DNA of 64,000 nucleotides. Origin: Acidobacteriaceae bacterium (lineage in GTDB: Bacteria > Acidobacteriota > Terriglobia > Bryobacterales > Bryobacteraceae). Position 1 is the stretch's first letter, and each line of letters opens with the position of its first letter. The notes beneath the pieces were generated by a model, which had not been told where the DNA came from, did no database searches, and saw only the letters and a program-made list of their open reading frames with translations. The stretch spans positions 1-64,000 of the forward strand of contig JAFAYI010000030.1 of NCBI GenBank assembly GCA_019240475.1, given 5' to 3'. Position numbers and translations under genes: made by a program. This document shows positions 45,109 to 53,684 of the stretch, one piece after another.

Positions 45109-45756
45109 TTACGCATAAAAGATCGCCGCTTCTTCGTTCAATGGAGTTGCCAGTTCAAGCGAGCCATCGCGGTTCTCGACCGCTCGAATGGCCAGGTCCA
45201 ACAGTACAGGAGCGTTCGGCCGTTCTATGCCAGTATCGATCACGTCCACTCCGGGGAGCAGATCGGAGACTTGATGTCGAATCTTTCCAGCGACTGCGAT
45301 TGCCGGCAATCCTTTACTGAGCTCCGCTATCGCGGAAGAAAGTAGACCGAAACGAACATTCACGAGACTCGCGTCATTGACCAGTGCAACATACGCCAAA
45401 CCTGAAGCGGCGCCTATTCCGCACAGAACAGGCAACGACGTCCGTTGTCGCGCTTCACTCCCCATAATCTGGAAAGAGTTAAAAGCATAAATAGGGATGT
45501 GGAGGCTAAAGGCCAAGGCGTTTGCGAAGGAAACTCCCGATCTTATGTAGCTCAAGCCTCCAGGGCCAATGTCGAGCGCGATCCCGTTCAAATCGTTCGT
45601 TGAAGCGCCGAGCTGTTTGAGCCCTGTTACGAGCGCACGCGCAAGGTCTCGGGATTCCGATAATTCTATGGCGTGGCGAGAGTCGAAAAGAACGCCGGAT
45701 TTCGCGCCGAGTGCGATCTGAAATGGATCGGAAGAAGTCTCAATAACCAACAGCAT
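45109..45756 (-). CDS. tsaB: t6A complex subunit TsaB
   Basis: A 215-residue ASKHA-fold protein that dimerises with TsaD in the t6A complex. The N-terminus MLLVIETSSDPFQIAL, the motif ALDIGPGGLSYIRSGVSFANALAF split around GPG, and the length are typical. The ATG at 45756 is chosen over an upstream one at 45813 because it gives the standard N-terminus and follows the tsaE stop by two bases. Confidence 0.93.
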   Translation of the reverse strand: MLLVIETSSDPFQIALGAKSGVLFDSRHAIELSESRDLARALVTGLKQLGASTNDLNGIALDIGPGGLSYIRSGVSFANALAFSLHIPIYAFNSFQIMGSEARQRTSLPVLCGIGAASGLAYVALVNDASLVNVRFGLLSSAIAELSKGLPAIAVAGKIRHQVSDLLPGVDVIDTGIERPNAPVLLDLAIRAVENRDGSLELATPLNEEAAIFYA

Positions 45757-45758
45757 CG

Positions 45759-46250
45759 TTATTCTACGCACTTCTTGACTTGTTGCTGCAAATCGTCCAA
45801 CATCGCGATCCATCGGTGGCCCAGCCCGCCGATGGTGACCTTTCGAGTAGTATCGACCGACGCGACAGATTCGAAATCAATCGATAGATGCTCAGGAAAG
45901 TCGCGCTCGACTCTGTCGCCCCACTCGACAGCCGTTATGCAGTCGCCGATGTACTCGTCGAGCCCCAAATCACGGAACTCCGCCAAACTAGACAAGCGAT
46001 AGGCGTCGACATGAAGAACCGTTCCGATAGGAGTCTTATAGAAGTGGGCCAGCGTGAAGGTGGGACTGGTGACATCGGCATCCGAGCCCGTAGCTCTGAC
46101 AAGTGCTTTGACAAACGTTGTCTTGCCTCCTGCCAATCCTCCTTTGAGCATGAGAGCGTCACCAGGCCTAAGAAACCGGGCTATCGCGGCTGCGATACAA
46201 CCTGTCTCGCCTTCACTGTTCGAAGTAATCGTAAACTCTTGTACAGGCAT
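45759..46250 (-). CDS. tsaE: t6A ATPase TsaE
   Basis: A 163-residue P-loop ATPase of the t6A complex. Walker A is GGLAGGKTTF (GxLxxGKT type), followed by VTSPTFTLAHFY and HVDAYRL, and EWGDRV closes the core. The start MPVQEF at 46250 is preferred to MLPRM at 46262. It is the first gene of the t6A operon. Confidence 0.94.
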   Translation of the reverse strand: MPVQEFTITSNSEGETGCIAAAIARFLRPGDALMLKGGLAGGKTTFVKALVRATGSDADVTSPTFTLAHFYKTPIGTVLHVDAYRLSSLAEFRDLGLDEYIGDCITAVEWGDRVERDFPEHLSIDFESVASVDTTRKVTIGGLGHRWIAMLDDLQQQVKKCVE

Positions 46251-46888
46251 CCTCGGGAGCACACGCCGTCTAGATAGGACGCGATCTGGTTTAAGTCAAG
46301 CTGAAGGTGATCTAGCAAGTGAGTGCGCTATTAAGCACTGCCTTGTGAGACCTTTCTATAAGGAATGGTACTGCAGGGCATTGTTCCGGCTTGACGGCGC
46401 CCGTGAAATGCGGCTCGATCGCACCGCACGCGAACATTTCATCCTTGATTGCTTCTCGAGGGGCGAAGGTCCGGAGATCCAGGCGAGCCGACAGATCTTA
46501 ACTCCTGACTGATGGCAATAACCTTCCCCGGAAATGCCGCTTGGGTTGGCCTTTATTTCTTGTTTAGTGCCTGGGATTGTGCTATAAGAATACTGCATTA
46601 CGCAAAGACGTTGTATGCTTTGAAAAAATAATTGCGCGAACCTTCTTCGAGGTGCTTGCTTAATCTCCGTTTGGAATCAAGATGGACACGTTGCTGCAAG
46701 ACCTTCGGTACTGGTCCACTTTTAACACGGTGCGTTCGATCAGGGCGCCACGTTCGTCTTTTTGCAGGGCAGGGGAGACGGAATCCGATGTTCAACACGT
46801 CAGCTCCGTCCCGGCCTGGGTTCAACTGTCTTCGTAAGCGGCCTTATGCGCCCAATACTCCAATACATCTGAAAGGAAGCAATTGAGC
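46251..46888. other. Divergent intergenic region upstream of halogenase
   Basis: About 640 bases between tsaE (minus) and the halogenase (plus). It holds one good sigma-70-like promoter for the plus strand (46560-46588). The remaining open frames lack domains or ribosome sites. If the promoter is used, the halogenase message has a leader of roughly 290 bases, which could carry regulation. Confidence 0.5.
46560..46588 (+). promoter_or_regulatory. Sigma-70-like promoter upstream of halogenase
   Basis: TTGTTT (46560-46565), a 17-base spacer and TATAAG (46583-46588) match a housekeeping promoter well. The next gene on this strand is the halogenase at 46889. Confidence 0.5.
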
Positions 46889-48406
46889 ATGCCTGATCAC
46901 GATTCAGCACTTCAGTACGATGTTGCCGTTGTAGGAGGAGGACCGGGAGGATCGACAGTTGCAACCCTTGCGCGTCTGGGGGGCGCGCGGGTTCTTTTGC
47001 TCGAAAAGGAGGCCAGTCCGGCCTACAAAATCGGCGAGTCCCTTCTACCCGCAACCATTCACGGCATCTGTCCGCTTCTGGGAGTCAGCGACGCCATCAA
47101 GAAGGCTAAGTTCGTTCCAAAGATGGGGGGAACGTTCCGATGGGGCAAGAGCCCGGAGCCTTGGACCTTCGAATTTGCCTCCTCGGCGTCGATGCGCGGA
47201 CCCACCTCGACCGCTTTCCAGGTAGAGCGCATCAAGTTCGATCGTATCCTTCTCGATAACGCGCGAGATAAGGGAGTTGACGTGAGACTCGGTTGCGCGG
47301 CCACTGGCCTCCTGAGCGATCAGGGCCGAGTCAACGGGCTGACCTTTTTGGACAGCAGCGGAGTGAGCCAAAATTGCCGCGCCCGGTACGTAGTGGATGC
47401 ATCCGGGCATCAGACGGCGCTCGCGAAAGCAGCCGGCGAACGCATCTATTCGAAGTTTTTTCAGAACATTGCGCTGTTTGGTTATTACCGCAACGGCGGC
47501 CGCCTTCCAAAGCCGAACCAAGGGAACATTTTTTGCGCGGCCTTTGAGCATGGTTGGTTCTGGTACATCCCGTTGAGCGACACGTTGACGAGCGTGGGCG
47601 CGGTGATAGGGAAAGAACAAGCGCCTATTCTTAGCAGCGGGTACGAAACGGCAATGAGTGAGTTGATTTCGGCATGCGCGCCGGTTCGAGATCTGCTCAG
47701 CGGCGCGGAACGCGTCACCGAAGGCACTTACGGTCAATTGCGAGTTCGCAAAGACTACTCTTATTCGCACACGCGCTTCTGGGCGCCTGGGCTTGTACTC
47801 GTAGGCGATGCGGCGTGTTTCATAGACCCGGTGTTTTCTTCCGGCGTCCATCTGGCGACCTATTCGGGCCTGCTCGCGGCGCGCTCGATCAATACGTGTT
47901 TGGAAAACTCGTTGAATGAAGAAGAGTGTTTCGGGGAATTTGAAGCTCGTTATCGCAGGGAATATTCGCATTTTTACGATTTTCTGCTGGCCTTCTACGA
48001 TGTGGACGAAGATGTCGATTCCTATTACTGGCAAGCCCGCAAGATTTTGAACTCGCCCGAAAGCGGCAACGATGCCTTCATAGACTTAGTCGCAGGCGTC
48101 GGCGGAGGCGGCGAACGGCTTTACGGCAGCGCGGAGGAGTACCTCAGCGAACGCAACGGCCTTGGATCTGTGCTCTTTCCAGATAGCTCGACGGATCGCA
48201 GTACCAACAAGAAGACCGAGGACAAGCGCGCGGCGTTTTACACCGATCTGCTCGGTGAGATAACTCAGGTGCAAGTACAGGCGATGTGGGGAGACGTGCG
48301 CCCCTCGGAACGCCCAGTCTTTCCGGGCGGTTTGATTCCGTCGCAGGACGGGTTGCACTGGACCAGACCGACTGTTTCGAAAAAGGCTGCTGGGCTTAGG
48401 CGATAG
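46889..48406 (+). CDS. Flavin-dependent halogenase-like enzyme
   Basis: A 505-residue FAD enzyme. It has the dinucleotide fold VVGGGPGGSTVATLARLGG, KIGESLLPAT, a region with the likely catalytic Lys (FVPKMGGTFRWG), the halogenase signature W-F-W-Y-I-P (residues 223-228), and VLVGDAACFIDPVFSSGVHLA. These fit halogenases that chlorinate or brominate aromatic substrates with reduced FAD; no flavin reductase gene is nearby. The ATG at 46889 follows GGAAG; a TTG at 46883 is also in frame. It lies upstream of the RiPP genes, so peptide halogenation is possible. A related FAD monooxygenase is the alternative. Confidence 0.8.
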   Translation: MPDHDSALQYDVAVVGGGPGGSTVATLARLGGARVLLLEKEASPAYKIGESLLPATIHGICPLLGVSDAIKKAKFVPKMGGTFRWGKSPEPWTFEFASSASMRGPTSTAFQVERIKFDRILLDNARDKGVDVRLGCAATGLLSDQGRVNGLTFLDSSGVSQNCRARYVVDASGHQTALAKAAGERIYSKFFQNIALFGYYRNGGRLPKPNQGNIFCAAFEHGWFWYIPLSDTLTSVGAVIGKEQAPILSSGYETAMSELISACAPVRDLLSGAERVTEGTYGQLRVRKDYSYSHTRFWAPGLVLVGDAACFIDPVFSSGVHLATYSGLLAARSINTCLENSLNEEECFGEFEARYRREYSHFYDFLLAFYDVDEDVDSYYWQARKILNSPESGNDAFIDLVAGVGGGGERLYGSAEEYLSERNGLGSVLFPDSSTDRSTNKKTEDKRAAFYTDLLGEITQVQVQAMWGDVRPSERPVFPGGLIPSQDGLHWTRPTVSKKAAGLRR

Positions 48407-48550
48407 CCCGGCTCTTAACGCGAAACCTAGACCTACAAGTACTGCGCCTGTCCTAGATAGAAGGGTATCTTCCTGTATACCTGCCGATAGAAACGGCATC
48501 TAATCGAGGAAGTAAACCCTAACATCACCCAGGAGATTCGAGAACCTCTT

Positions 48551-49201
48551 ATGAAGAAGGTGTATTTCTCTTTGGCGGCGCTTCTAGCAGTCGGCGCAGC
48601 CGCACCGGTTGTACAGGCGGACGAATTTAGCTTTTCGTTTCATAGCGGAAGCATCACGACCTCGGGCGTATTCACTACGGCTCCGACTTCTACACCGGGC
48701 TACGACGCAATCACCGGCATAAACGGAACCTTTAGCGACACCTCAGCCGGTATTTCGGGAGCGATTACCGGGCTCTATCGGCCGGTATCCTATGCTGCTC
48801 CACCTTCCGGACCTCCGGCGTCCACACCGGCTGGTATTTCGTACGACGACACCTTTTATCCGGGCGCCAATTCTCCCAACAATTGTGCGGACTACCCGTT
48901 CTACGGCGGTGTGTTCGACGTGTATGGGCTTGCGTTCGATGTTTCGGGCGGCTATGTGGCCGCATTGTGGAGCGATGGCAACATGCCGGGCGTGGGCCTT
49001 GTCTATGCAGCCGGCGACTCCCAGGGAACGACATTGCTCAATTTGCCGAACCCTGACGGATCAAATCAATCCCTGCCCGTTGGCGTGCCAGGTAGCCTGA
49101 CGACGAGCAGTACTCCCGAACCGGCATCATTGCTCCTTTCGGGGCTCGGAATAGGCGGCGCGATGCTTTTCTTGCGCCGAAAGCGAACCATTTTGCAATA
49201 A
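48551..49201 (+). CDS. PEP-CTERM sorting-domain protein
   Basis: A 216-residue exported protein. It has a signal peptide (MKKVYFSLAALLAVGAAAPV), a beta-rich Gly/Ser/Thr body with no known domain, and a C-terminal STPEPASLLLSGLGIGGAML followed by FLRRKR, the exosortase sorting signal. The ribosome site AGGAGA is 13-18 bases upstream. It sits between the halogenase and the exporter genes but may be unrelated to them. Confidence 0.85.
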   Translation: MKKVYFSLAALLAVGAAAPVVQADEFSFSFHSGSITTSGVFTTAPTSTPGYDAITGINGTFSDTSAGISGAITGLYRPVSYAAPPSGPPASTPAGISYDDTFYPGANSPNNCADYPFYGGVFDVYGLAFDVSGGYVAALWSDGNMPGVGLVYAAGDSQGTTLLNLPNPDGSNQSLPVGVPGSLTTSSTPEPASLLLSGLGIGGAMLFLRRKRTILQ

Positions 49202-49269
49202 GCCAAAGGCGATTTCCACTAATCGCGCGGATTCCGCATCCTTTTATGCGAAATTGAGGAGTCCGCGCG

Positions 49270-49294
49270 AACCCTTCCGCGCGCAAGAAGGGTT
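49270..49294 (+). other. Weak hairpin before exporter genes
   Basis: AACCCTT (49270-49276) and AAGGGTT (49288-49294) form a 7-bp stem with an 11-base loop, 20 bases before the next start codon. No T tract follows. Could be a weak structure near the ribosome site. Confidence 0.3.
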
Positions 49295-49314
49295 ATGCTG
49301 GTCTCCGAGGGCCA

Positions 49315-49881
49315 ATGAGCCGGTTGCGAAGCGAGGCATTGCCGGACGCAGTCGAGACGCAATATGAAACAGAGCCTTTGCCCTTGTTTCGGCCCGAGGC
49401 GCTTTCCAAGCGGGACAAATTCTTCGGCGAAGCGTTACTTATACGCCCGATTCCTACTAGCGCGTTGGCGTGGCTCGTCGCTGGCTTTGCTTCGCTCGTA
49501 TATTGCGTTCTCTCGTTCGGTACTTACACCGAGACGGCGTCCGCACGAGGCATTTGGTTGCCCGGCGCCTCGGCCTCGGTAGAAATTTCGAATCCCGGCG
49601 CGGCGATCGAACCAGGCGCGCATATATCGATCAGGTGCTTGCGATGCGCGGATTGGACCGCTGACGTTCCCGCAACGGTCCGCGCAGTGTCAACGCTTGC
49701 GGCGACGGGGGCAGCGGCCGGTTCCGCCTCACGACGGCAGATTGTTGCACTCGATTGTCAAACTTGCGCCCGGCGACTGCTCGCTCCGGGTACGGCTGTG
49801 GAACTCGCGGCCCCGGCTGGGCGCCGGCCGCTGATCGAATTGTTTGAGCCGTCTCCCGTTCGTGGAAGGCGGCGCGCGTGA
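49315..49881 (+). CDS. Minimal membrane fusion (HlyD-like) protein
   Basis: A 188-residue protein whose N-terminal ~85 residues match colicin V-type membrane fusion proteins: LFRPEALSKRDKFFGEALLIRPIP, then a membrane helix (LAWLVAGFASLVYCVLSFG) and TYTETASARGIWLPG. Ordinary HlyD/CvaA proteins are about 400 residues with a long coiled-coil hairpin; here that hairpin is missing and only beta segments with two CxxC-like pairs (RCLRCADW, DCQTCARR) remain. It overlaps the C39 exporter by four bases (GTGA), so it should be its partner. Confidence 0.7.
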   Translation: MSRLRSEALPDAVETQYETEPLPLFRPEALSKRDKFFGEALLIRPIPTSALAWLVAGFASLVYCVLSFGTYTETASARGIWLPGASASVEISNPGAAIEPGAHISIRCLRCADWTADVPATVRAVSTLAATGAAAGSASRRQIVALDCQTCARRLLAPGTAVELAAPAGRRPLIELFEPSPVRGRRRA

Positions 49882-52064
49882 GCTTTGCCGGTCTGCGCTC
49901 CTCTTTCAAACATCGTCTTCCGCTGATCTTTCAAACCGAAGCGGCTGAGTGCGGACTCGCTTGCCTTGCAATGATTGCCGACTATCATGGACTGCGCATC
50001 GATCTCTCCACCATCCGGCAGCGCTTCTGCATTTCCCTGCGAGGCACAACCTTAGCTCACTTGCTGCAGTTTGCCGAAGCGCTGAGCTTATCCGGCCGCC
50101 CTCTACGCATTGAGCTGGAGGATCTCCCGAATCTGCAAGCGCCTTCAATCCTGCACTGGGATATGGAGCATTTCGTGGTGCTCCGAAAGGCCACTACACG
50201 CTACATCGTCATTCACGATCCGGCGCTCGGCGTTCGGAAACTCAAGTACGCGGCGGTCAGCCGCCACTTTACAGGTGTTGCGCTTGAATTAACACCCACC
50301 GCGAACTTCCGTGCAGGCGGTGAAAAGAGATCTCTAGGAATCAGGCAGTTGACCGGCCGCATCGCGGGATTGAAGCGCTCCTTGTCGCAGGTGTTCGTAT
50401 TGGCCGCGATGCTGGAGTTGCTCATTCTGGTCAGCCCGCTATTCCTTCAGCTCTCAATCGATAAGGTAATTGCGCCGCATCATCCCAGTCTTCTGGTTCT
50501 TCTGGGTTCCGGGTTCGCGCTGGTTGTCGTGGTGCAAGCGCTGCTCGGGGCTGTGAGAGGTTGGACCACTCTCTCTTTCGGGACATCGTTGAAGCTGCAG
50601 TGGTACACGAACGTCTTTTCTCATTTGTTGAAGCTGCCGGTCTCGTTCTTCGAGAAGCGCTACTTCGGTGACATCCTCTCGCGTTTCGATGGCGCGGAAG
50701 CGGTTCAGAGAACGCTCACGAACAACTTTGTGGAAACGTTGCTGGACGGCATCATCTCGGTTTTCGTGCTGATGGTGATGGGTTTGTACAGCATCGAACT
50801 CGCCCTCATCGTTTTCGGCGCCGTCCTTGTTTACGTTCTGTTGAAAAACATTTCATACCGTAAGCTGCGCGGCCTCTCCGAGGAGCAGATTATCCGGATG
50901 GCCAAGCAGCAGAACTTTCTGATCGAAACTCTGCGGGGCATTCGGACCATCAAGGTTTTCGGGAGAGAGAATCGCCGACAGACACTCTGGATGAATCTGG
51001 TGGTGGAAAGTACCAACGCCCAGGTTGCGGCCGAACGAATGGGCATTCTCCTCAAGTCGGTGAACACGTTGATCTTCGGCTTGCAGTGGGTTGCGGTTGT
51101 GTGGTACGGCGCCGGGCGTGTGTTGAACGGGGAGTTTACCGCCGGAATGCTGTTTGCATTTGTTGCCTATCAGGCGCAGTTTACGACTCGCGTTTCGACG
51201 CTGGTAGACAGGTTGTTCGATCTGCGCATGCTTTCCCTGCAGATACAGCGCTTGGCCGATATAGTGTTGGAGACTCCGGAGACGCATGCCCGCAAGCCTC
51301 TGGCCGGCACGCAAGAAGCCGAAATACCAGGAGCGGCAATACGAGGAGCGGCAATAGAAGTGCGCTCCCTTTGTTTTCGTTACTCCGATACCGATCGATG
51401 GTTGCTGAACAACATCAGCTTCCGCATCGATCCGGGAGAATGCGTAGCGATTACGGGGGCGTCCGGAACGGGCAAATCCACGCTGTTGAAGCTGATCGCA
51501 GGGCTTCTTACGCCGCAAGAAGGTGCGGTTGCGATCGGCGGCCATTCGCCAGCCGAGGGCCTCGCGGCGATTCCCGCCAGAGTCGGTTTTGTATTGCAGG
51601 ACGATGCGCTATTCGGTGGCACAATCGCCGATAACATTGCATTCGCCGCAGATGAAGCCGACATATCCAGAGTCGAGGCCTGCGCGCGCATGGCATGCCT
51701 GCACGACGAGATCCAGGCGATGCCGATGCGGTACAGCACGATCATCGGCGACATGGGAAATGCGCTATCTGGAGGGCAGCAACAACGGCTCTTGCTTGCG
51801 CGGGCGCTGTATGGGCGCCCTTCGATCCTGATCTTGGATGAGGCTACCAGTCATCTCGACGTCGCTACCGAACGGGCGATCGCCGCTATGCTGGCGGATT
51901 TGAAGATCACGCGAGTGTTCGCCGCGCACCGTCCCGAAACGATCGCGATTGCCAGCCGTACAATCGCGTTGGAAAACGCAACGATTCGCCGGAACGAGCT
52001 ATCCGCCTCCCGGCTTACATCGGCCGCGGAGGCGGCGGAAGAAAAGATTTGGGCCGTTCAATAG
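49878..52064 (+). CDS. C39-peptidase ABC exporter
   Basis: A 728-residue bifunctional exporter that cleaves double-glycine-type leaders and exports the peptide. The N-terminal C39 peptidase shows Gln19, catalytic Cys25 (QTEAAECGLACLAMI), His98 (HWDMEHFVVL) and Asp114 (HDPALG). Six membrane helices (residues ~170-450) follow, then the ATPase domain with Walker A GASGTGKST, signature LSGGQQQR and Walker B ILILDEATS. The GTG start at 49878 overlaps the fusion-protein gene. Two precursor-peptide genes with compatible leaders lie immediately downstream. Confidence 0.94.
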   Translation: MSFAGLRSSFKHRLPLIFQTEAAECGLACLAMIADYHGLRIDLSTIRQRFCISLRGTTLAHLLQFAEALSLSGRPLRIELEDLPNLQAPSILHWDMEHFVVLRKATTRYIVIHDPALGVRKLKYAAVSRHFTGVALELTPTANFRAGGEKRSLGIRQLTGRIAGLKRSLSQVFVLAAMLELLILVSPLFLQLSIDKVIAPHHPSLLVLLGSGFALVVVVQALLGAVRGWTTLSFGTSLKLQWYTNVFSHLLKLPVSFFEKRYFGDILSRFDGAEAVQRTLTNNFVETLLDGIISVFVLMVMGLYSIELALIVFGAVLVYVLLKNISYRKLRGLSEEQIIRMAKQQNFLIETLRGIRTIKVFGRENRRQTLWMNLVVESTNAQVAAERMGILLKSVNTLIFGLQWVAVVWYGAGRVLNGEFTAGMLFAFVAYQAQFTTRVSTLVDRLFDLRMLSLQIQRLADIVLETPETHARKPLAGTQEAEIPGAAIRGAAIEVRSLCFRYSDTDRWLLNNISFRIDPGECVAITGASGTGKSTLLKLIAGLLTPQEGAVAIGGHSPAEGLAAIPARVGFVLQDDALFGGTIADNIAFAADEADISRVEACARMACLHDEIQAMPMRYSTIIGDMGNALSGGQQQRLLLARALYGRPSILILDEATSHLDVATERAIAAMLADLKITRVFAAHRPETIAIASRTIALENATIRRNELSASRLTSAAEAAEEKIWAVQ

Positions 52065-52089
52065 GCAAGTTTTGAGAAAGGAGAGATGT

Positions 52090-52251
52090 ATGCAAGACCA
52101 TGAGAAGCAAGAAGGAAGAAGAGTGCTGGCGCGTCTGGGAGCGAGAGAACTTACCCCCGAGGAAGTAGCTCGCGTAGCAGGCGCAGGTCCCCGGCAAACA
52201 AATGTCATCACGGTAAACCCATCCACGGGCCAACGGGACGGCGATGGGTAG
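52090..52251 (+). CDS. Precursor peptide 1 (C39 leader type)
   Basis: A 53-residue peptide starting 25 bases after the exporter with an AAAGGAGAG ribosome site. Its leader RRVLARLGARELTPEEV ends in a GA site (ARVAGA) in place of Gly-Gly, which the adjacent C39 peptidase could cut. The core of about 21 residues is rich in Thr, Ser and Asn and ends STGQRDGDG. It shares the leader and the TG..DGDG motif with precursor peptide 2. The Thr-then-Asp layout suits ester cross-links by the ATP-grasp ligase nearby. Confidence 0.72.
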   Translation: MQDHEKQEGRRVLARLGARELTPEEVARVAGAGPRQTNVITVNPSTGQRDGDG

Positions 52252-52299
52252 TTAGTTGTTATCGCATGTTGTCACCAGAATAACTACAAGGAGAAACGA

Positions 52300-52503
52300 A
52301 TGAAAGAAAGTACTAAGAGACACGACAAATCGGATAGAGTACTCGCGCGCAGAGGCGCCCGAGAACTCACGCGAGAAGAAGCGGACGCAGTTAGCGGCGC
52401 TTTTGCGCACACGACCGTCTGCACGGGTGCGTTCGCGACGCAGACTCACACCGGCGTAGGAGATGGCGATGGGTGTGGCGACGTTGACGCCAGCCTGTAC
52501 TAG
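52300..52503 (+). CDS. Precursor peptide 2 (C39 leader type)
   Basis: A 67-residue paralogue of peptide 1, with an AAGGAGAAA ribosome site. The leader is DRVLARRGARELTREEADAV then SGA. The core contains a Thr-rich half (HTTVCTGAFATQTHTG) followed by an Asp-rich half (VGDGDGCGDVDASLY) and two cysteines. Six Thr before four Asp resembles graspetide cores, in which side-chain hydroxyls and carboxylates are joined. No close known core class was recognised. Confidence 0.75.
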   Translation: MKESTKRHDKSDRVLARRGARELTREEADAVSGAFAHTTVCTGAFATQTHTGVGDGDGCGDVDASLY

Positions 52504-52524
52504 AACCTAGCCGAATTAAGCCTG

Positions 52525-52553
52525 GCGGGCGCTCGCAAAGCATACGCGCCCGC
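52525..52553 (+). other. Hairpin between precursors and ATP-grasp gene
   Basis: GCGGGCGC (52525-52532) and GCGCCCGC (52546-52553) pair perfectly over 8 bases with a 13-base loop. No T tract follows. It lies just after precursor 2 and could act as a 3'-end stabiliser or weak attenuator that keeps peptide mRNA above enzyme mRNA. Confidence 0.45.
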
Positions 52554-52589
52554 GCTTCTGCTCGCCTAATCCCGACAGGTGTGAACCAG

Positions 52590-53684
52590 ATGAAGATTTT
52601 CATCCTCGCCCCAGATAGCGATAATCACACGGCGCCTCTGAAATGGGCCTTGCAGAAGGCCGGCTTTGGCGTCGAGTGCTGGCCAGGGTTGGGCTGGGCG
52701 GAAAAGCGACAAGCCTCCATCTTGCTTACGGACAGCAATCGTATCCAGCTCGGCGGCCATGTTCTTGAGCCTGGAGATGTGGTGTGGGTGAGGCGGCCCG
52801 ACCCCCCGAAGCTGAATCCCGGCGCCGCGCCGGAAGATCTGAAATTCGCAAGCACCGAATACCGCTGGTTCTTTCATTCCGTCATGTATCTATTGGACGA
52901 GTTGCCGGTTCGCTGTATAAACAAGTATTCGGCTTCGCGGCTCATCAACAACAAGTCGGTTCAACTGCTGTTTGCCAGGGAGTGCGGAATGAAAGTTCCC
53001 GCAACGCTGATGACAAACTCTCCAGCGGCAGTGCACAGTTATTTGCGGCAATGCGCGAGCCGAACGATTTGTAAGACGTTCTTTCCACATATCTGGAAGA
53101 AACAGACAAACAGTTCTGTCGCGGTCACGGAAACGTTCGAGCTCTCGGAAGAAATGCTGCCCGAGGACGAGGTGCTGACTTACGCGCCCGCGATTTATCA
53201 GGAAATGGTAGCCAAGGAATTCGATGTGAGAATGGTGGTCTTGGGCGAGGCGGTTTACTCCTATGCCCTCCACAATCCGACTGGAGCCATCGACTGGCGG
53301 CAGGATGCAGGCCAGGGTTTGGTGCGGGTCGAGGCCCTTGAAACGCCAACCGAAATCGAAGAGAAGGTGCTCGCGTTCACGAGTCGAGCGCAGATCGCAT
53401 ACGGAAGCTTCGATTTCGCTGTGGACGCCAGCGGCCATTGGTGGTTTCTTGAGGTAAACGAAGGCGGACAATTCTTGTGGCTCGACGACTTCAACCCCGG
53501 TCTTCGCGTGCAGGAAAAGTTTTTGGCTTTCCTTACAGCCCCGGAACGGTCGTCAAAGGAGTTCCTGGAAGAGCGGCAAGCGTTGTTTCCATCGTGGAAG
53601 GACTACTTGGCTTCTCCCGAGAAGGACGCTCAGCCGCCCGAGGACGCCGATCCGGAGGCCGCGTTCGTGTCGGTTGAAGCCTGA
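52590..53684 (+). CDS. ATP-grasp ligase of graspetide type (MvdC/MvdD-like)
   Basis: A 364-residue ATP-grasp enzyme. VVWVRRPDPP near residue 70 matches the RRP motif of MvdC/MvdD-like ligases. Later motifs are IYQEMVAKEFDVRMVVLG, AIDWR, and a C-terminal metal/ATP region (GSFDFAVDASGHWWFLEVNE, then GGQFLWLD). Such enzymes form ester or amide bonds between Thr/Ser/Lys and Asp/Glu side chains in precursor peptides. The ATG at 52590 is preferred because AGG lies 10 bases upstream; a GTG at 52581 is also open. It follows the two precursors, which are its likely substrates. Confidence 0.85.
   Translation: MKIFILAPDSDNHTAPLKWALQKAGFGVECWPGLGWAEKRQASILLTDSNRIQLGGHVLEPGDVVWVRRPDPPKLNPGAAPEDLKFASTEYRWFFHSVMYLLDELPVRCINKYSASRLINNKSVQLLFARECGMKVPATLMTNSPAAVHSYLRQCASRTICKTFFPHIWKKQTNSSVAVTETFELSEEMLPEDEVLTYAPAIYQEMVAKEFDVRMVVLGEAVYSYALHNPTGAIDWRQDAGQGLVRVEALETPTEIEEKVLAFTSRAQIAYGSFDFAVDASGHWWFLEVNEGGQFLWLDDFNPGLRVQEKFLAFLTAPERSSKEFLEERQALFPSWKDYLASPEKDAQPPEDADPEAAFVSVEA

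Noticed and set aside
46598..46825. 75-codon minus-strand frame upstream of the halogenase
   Set aside because: No domain or ribosome site; lies in the transcript leader region of the halogenase.
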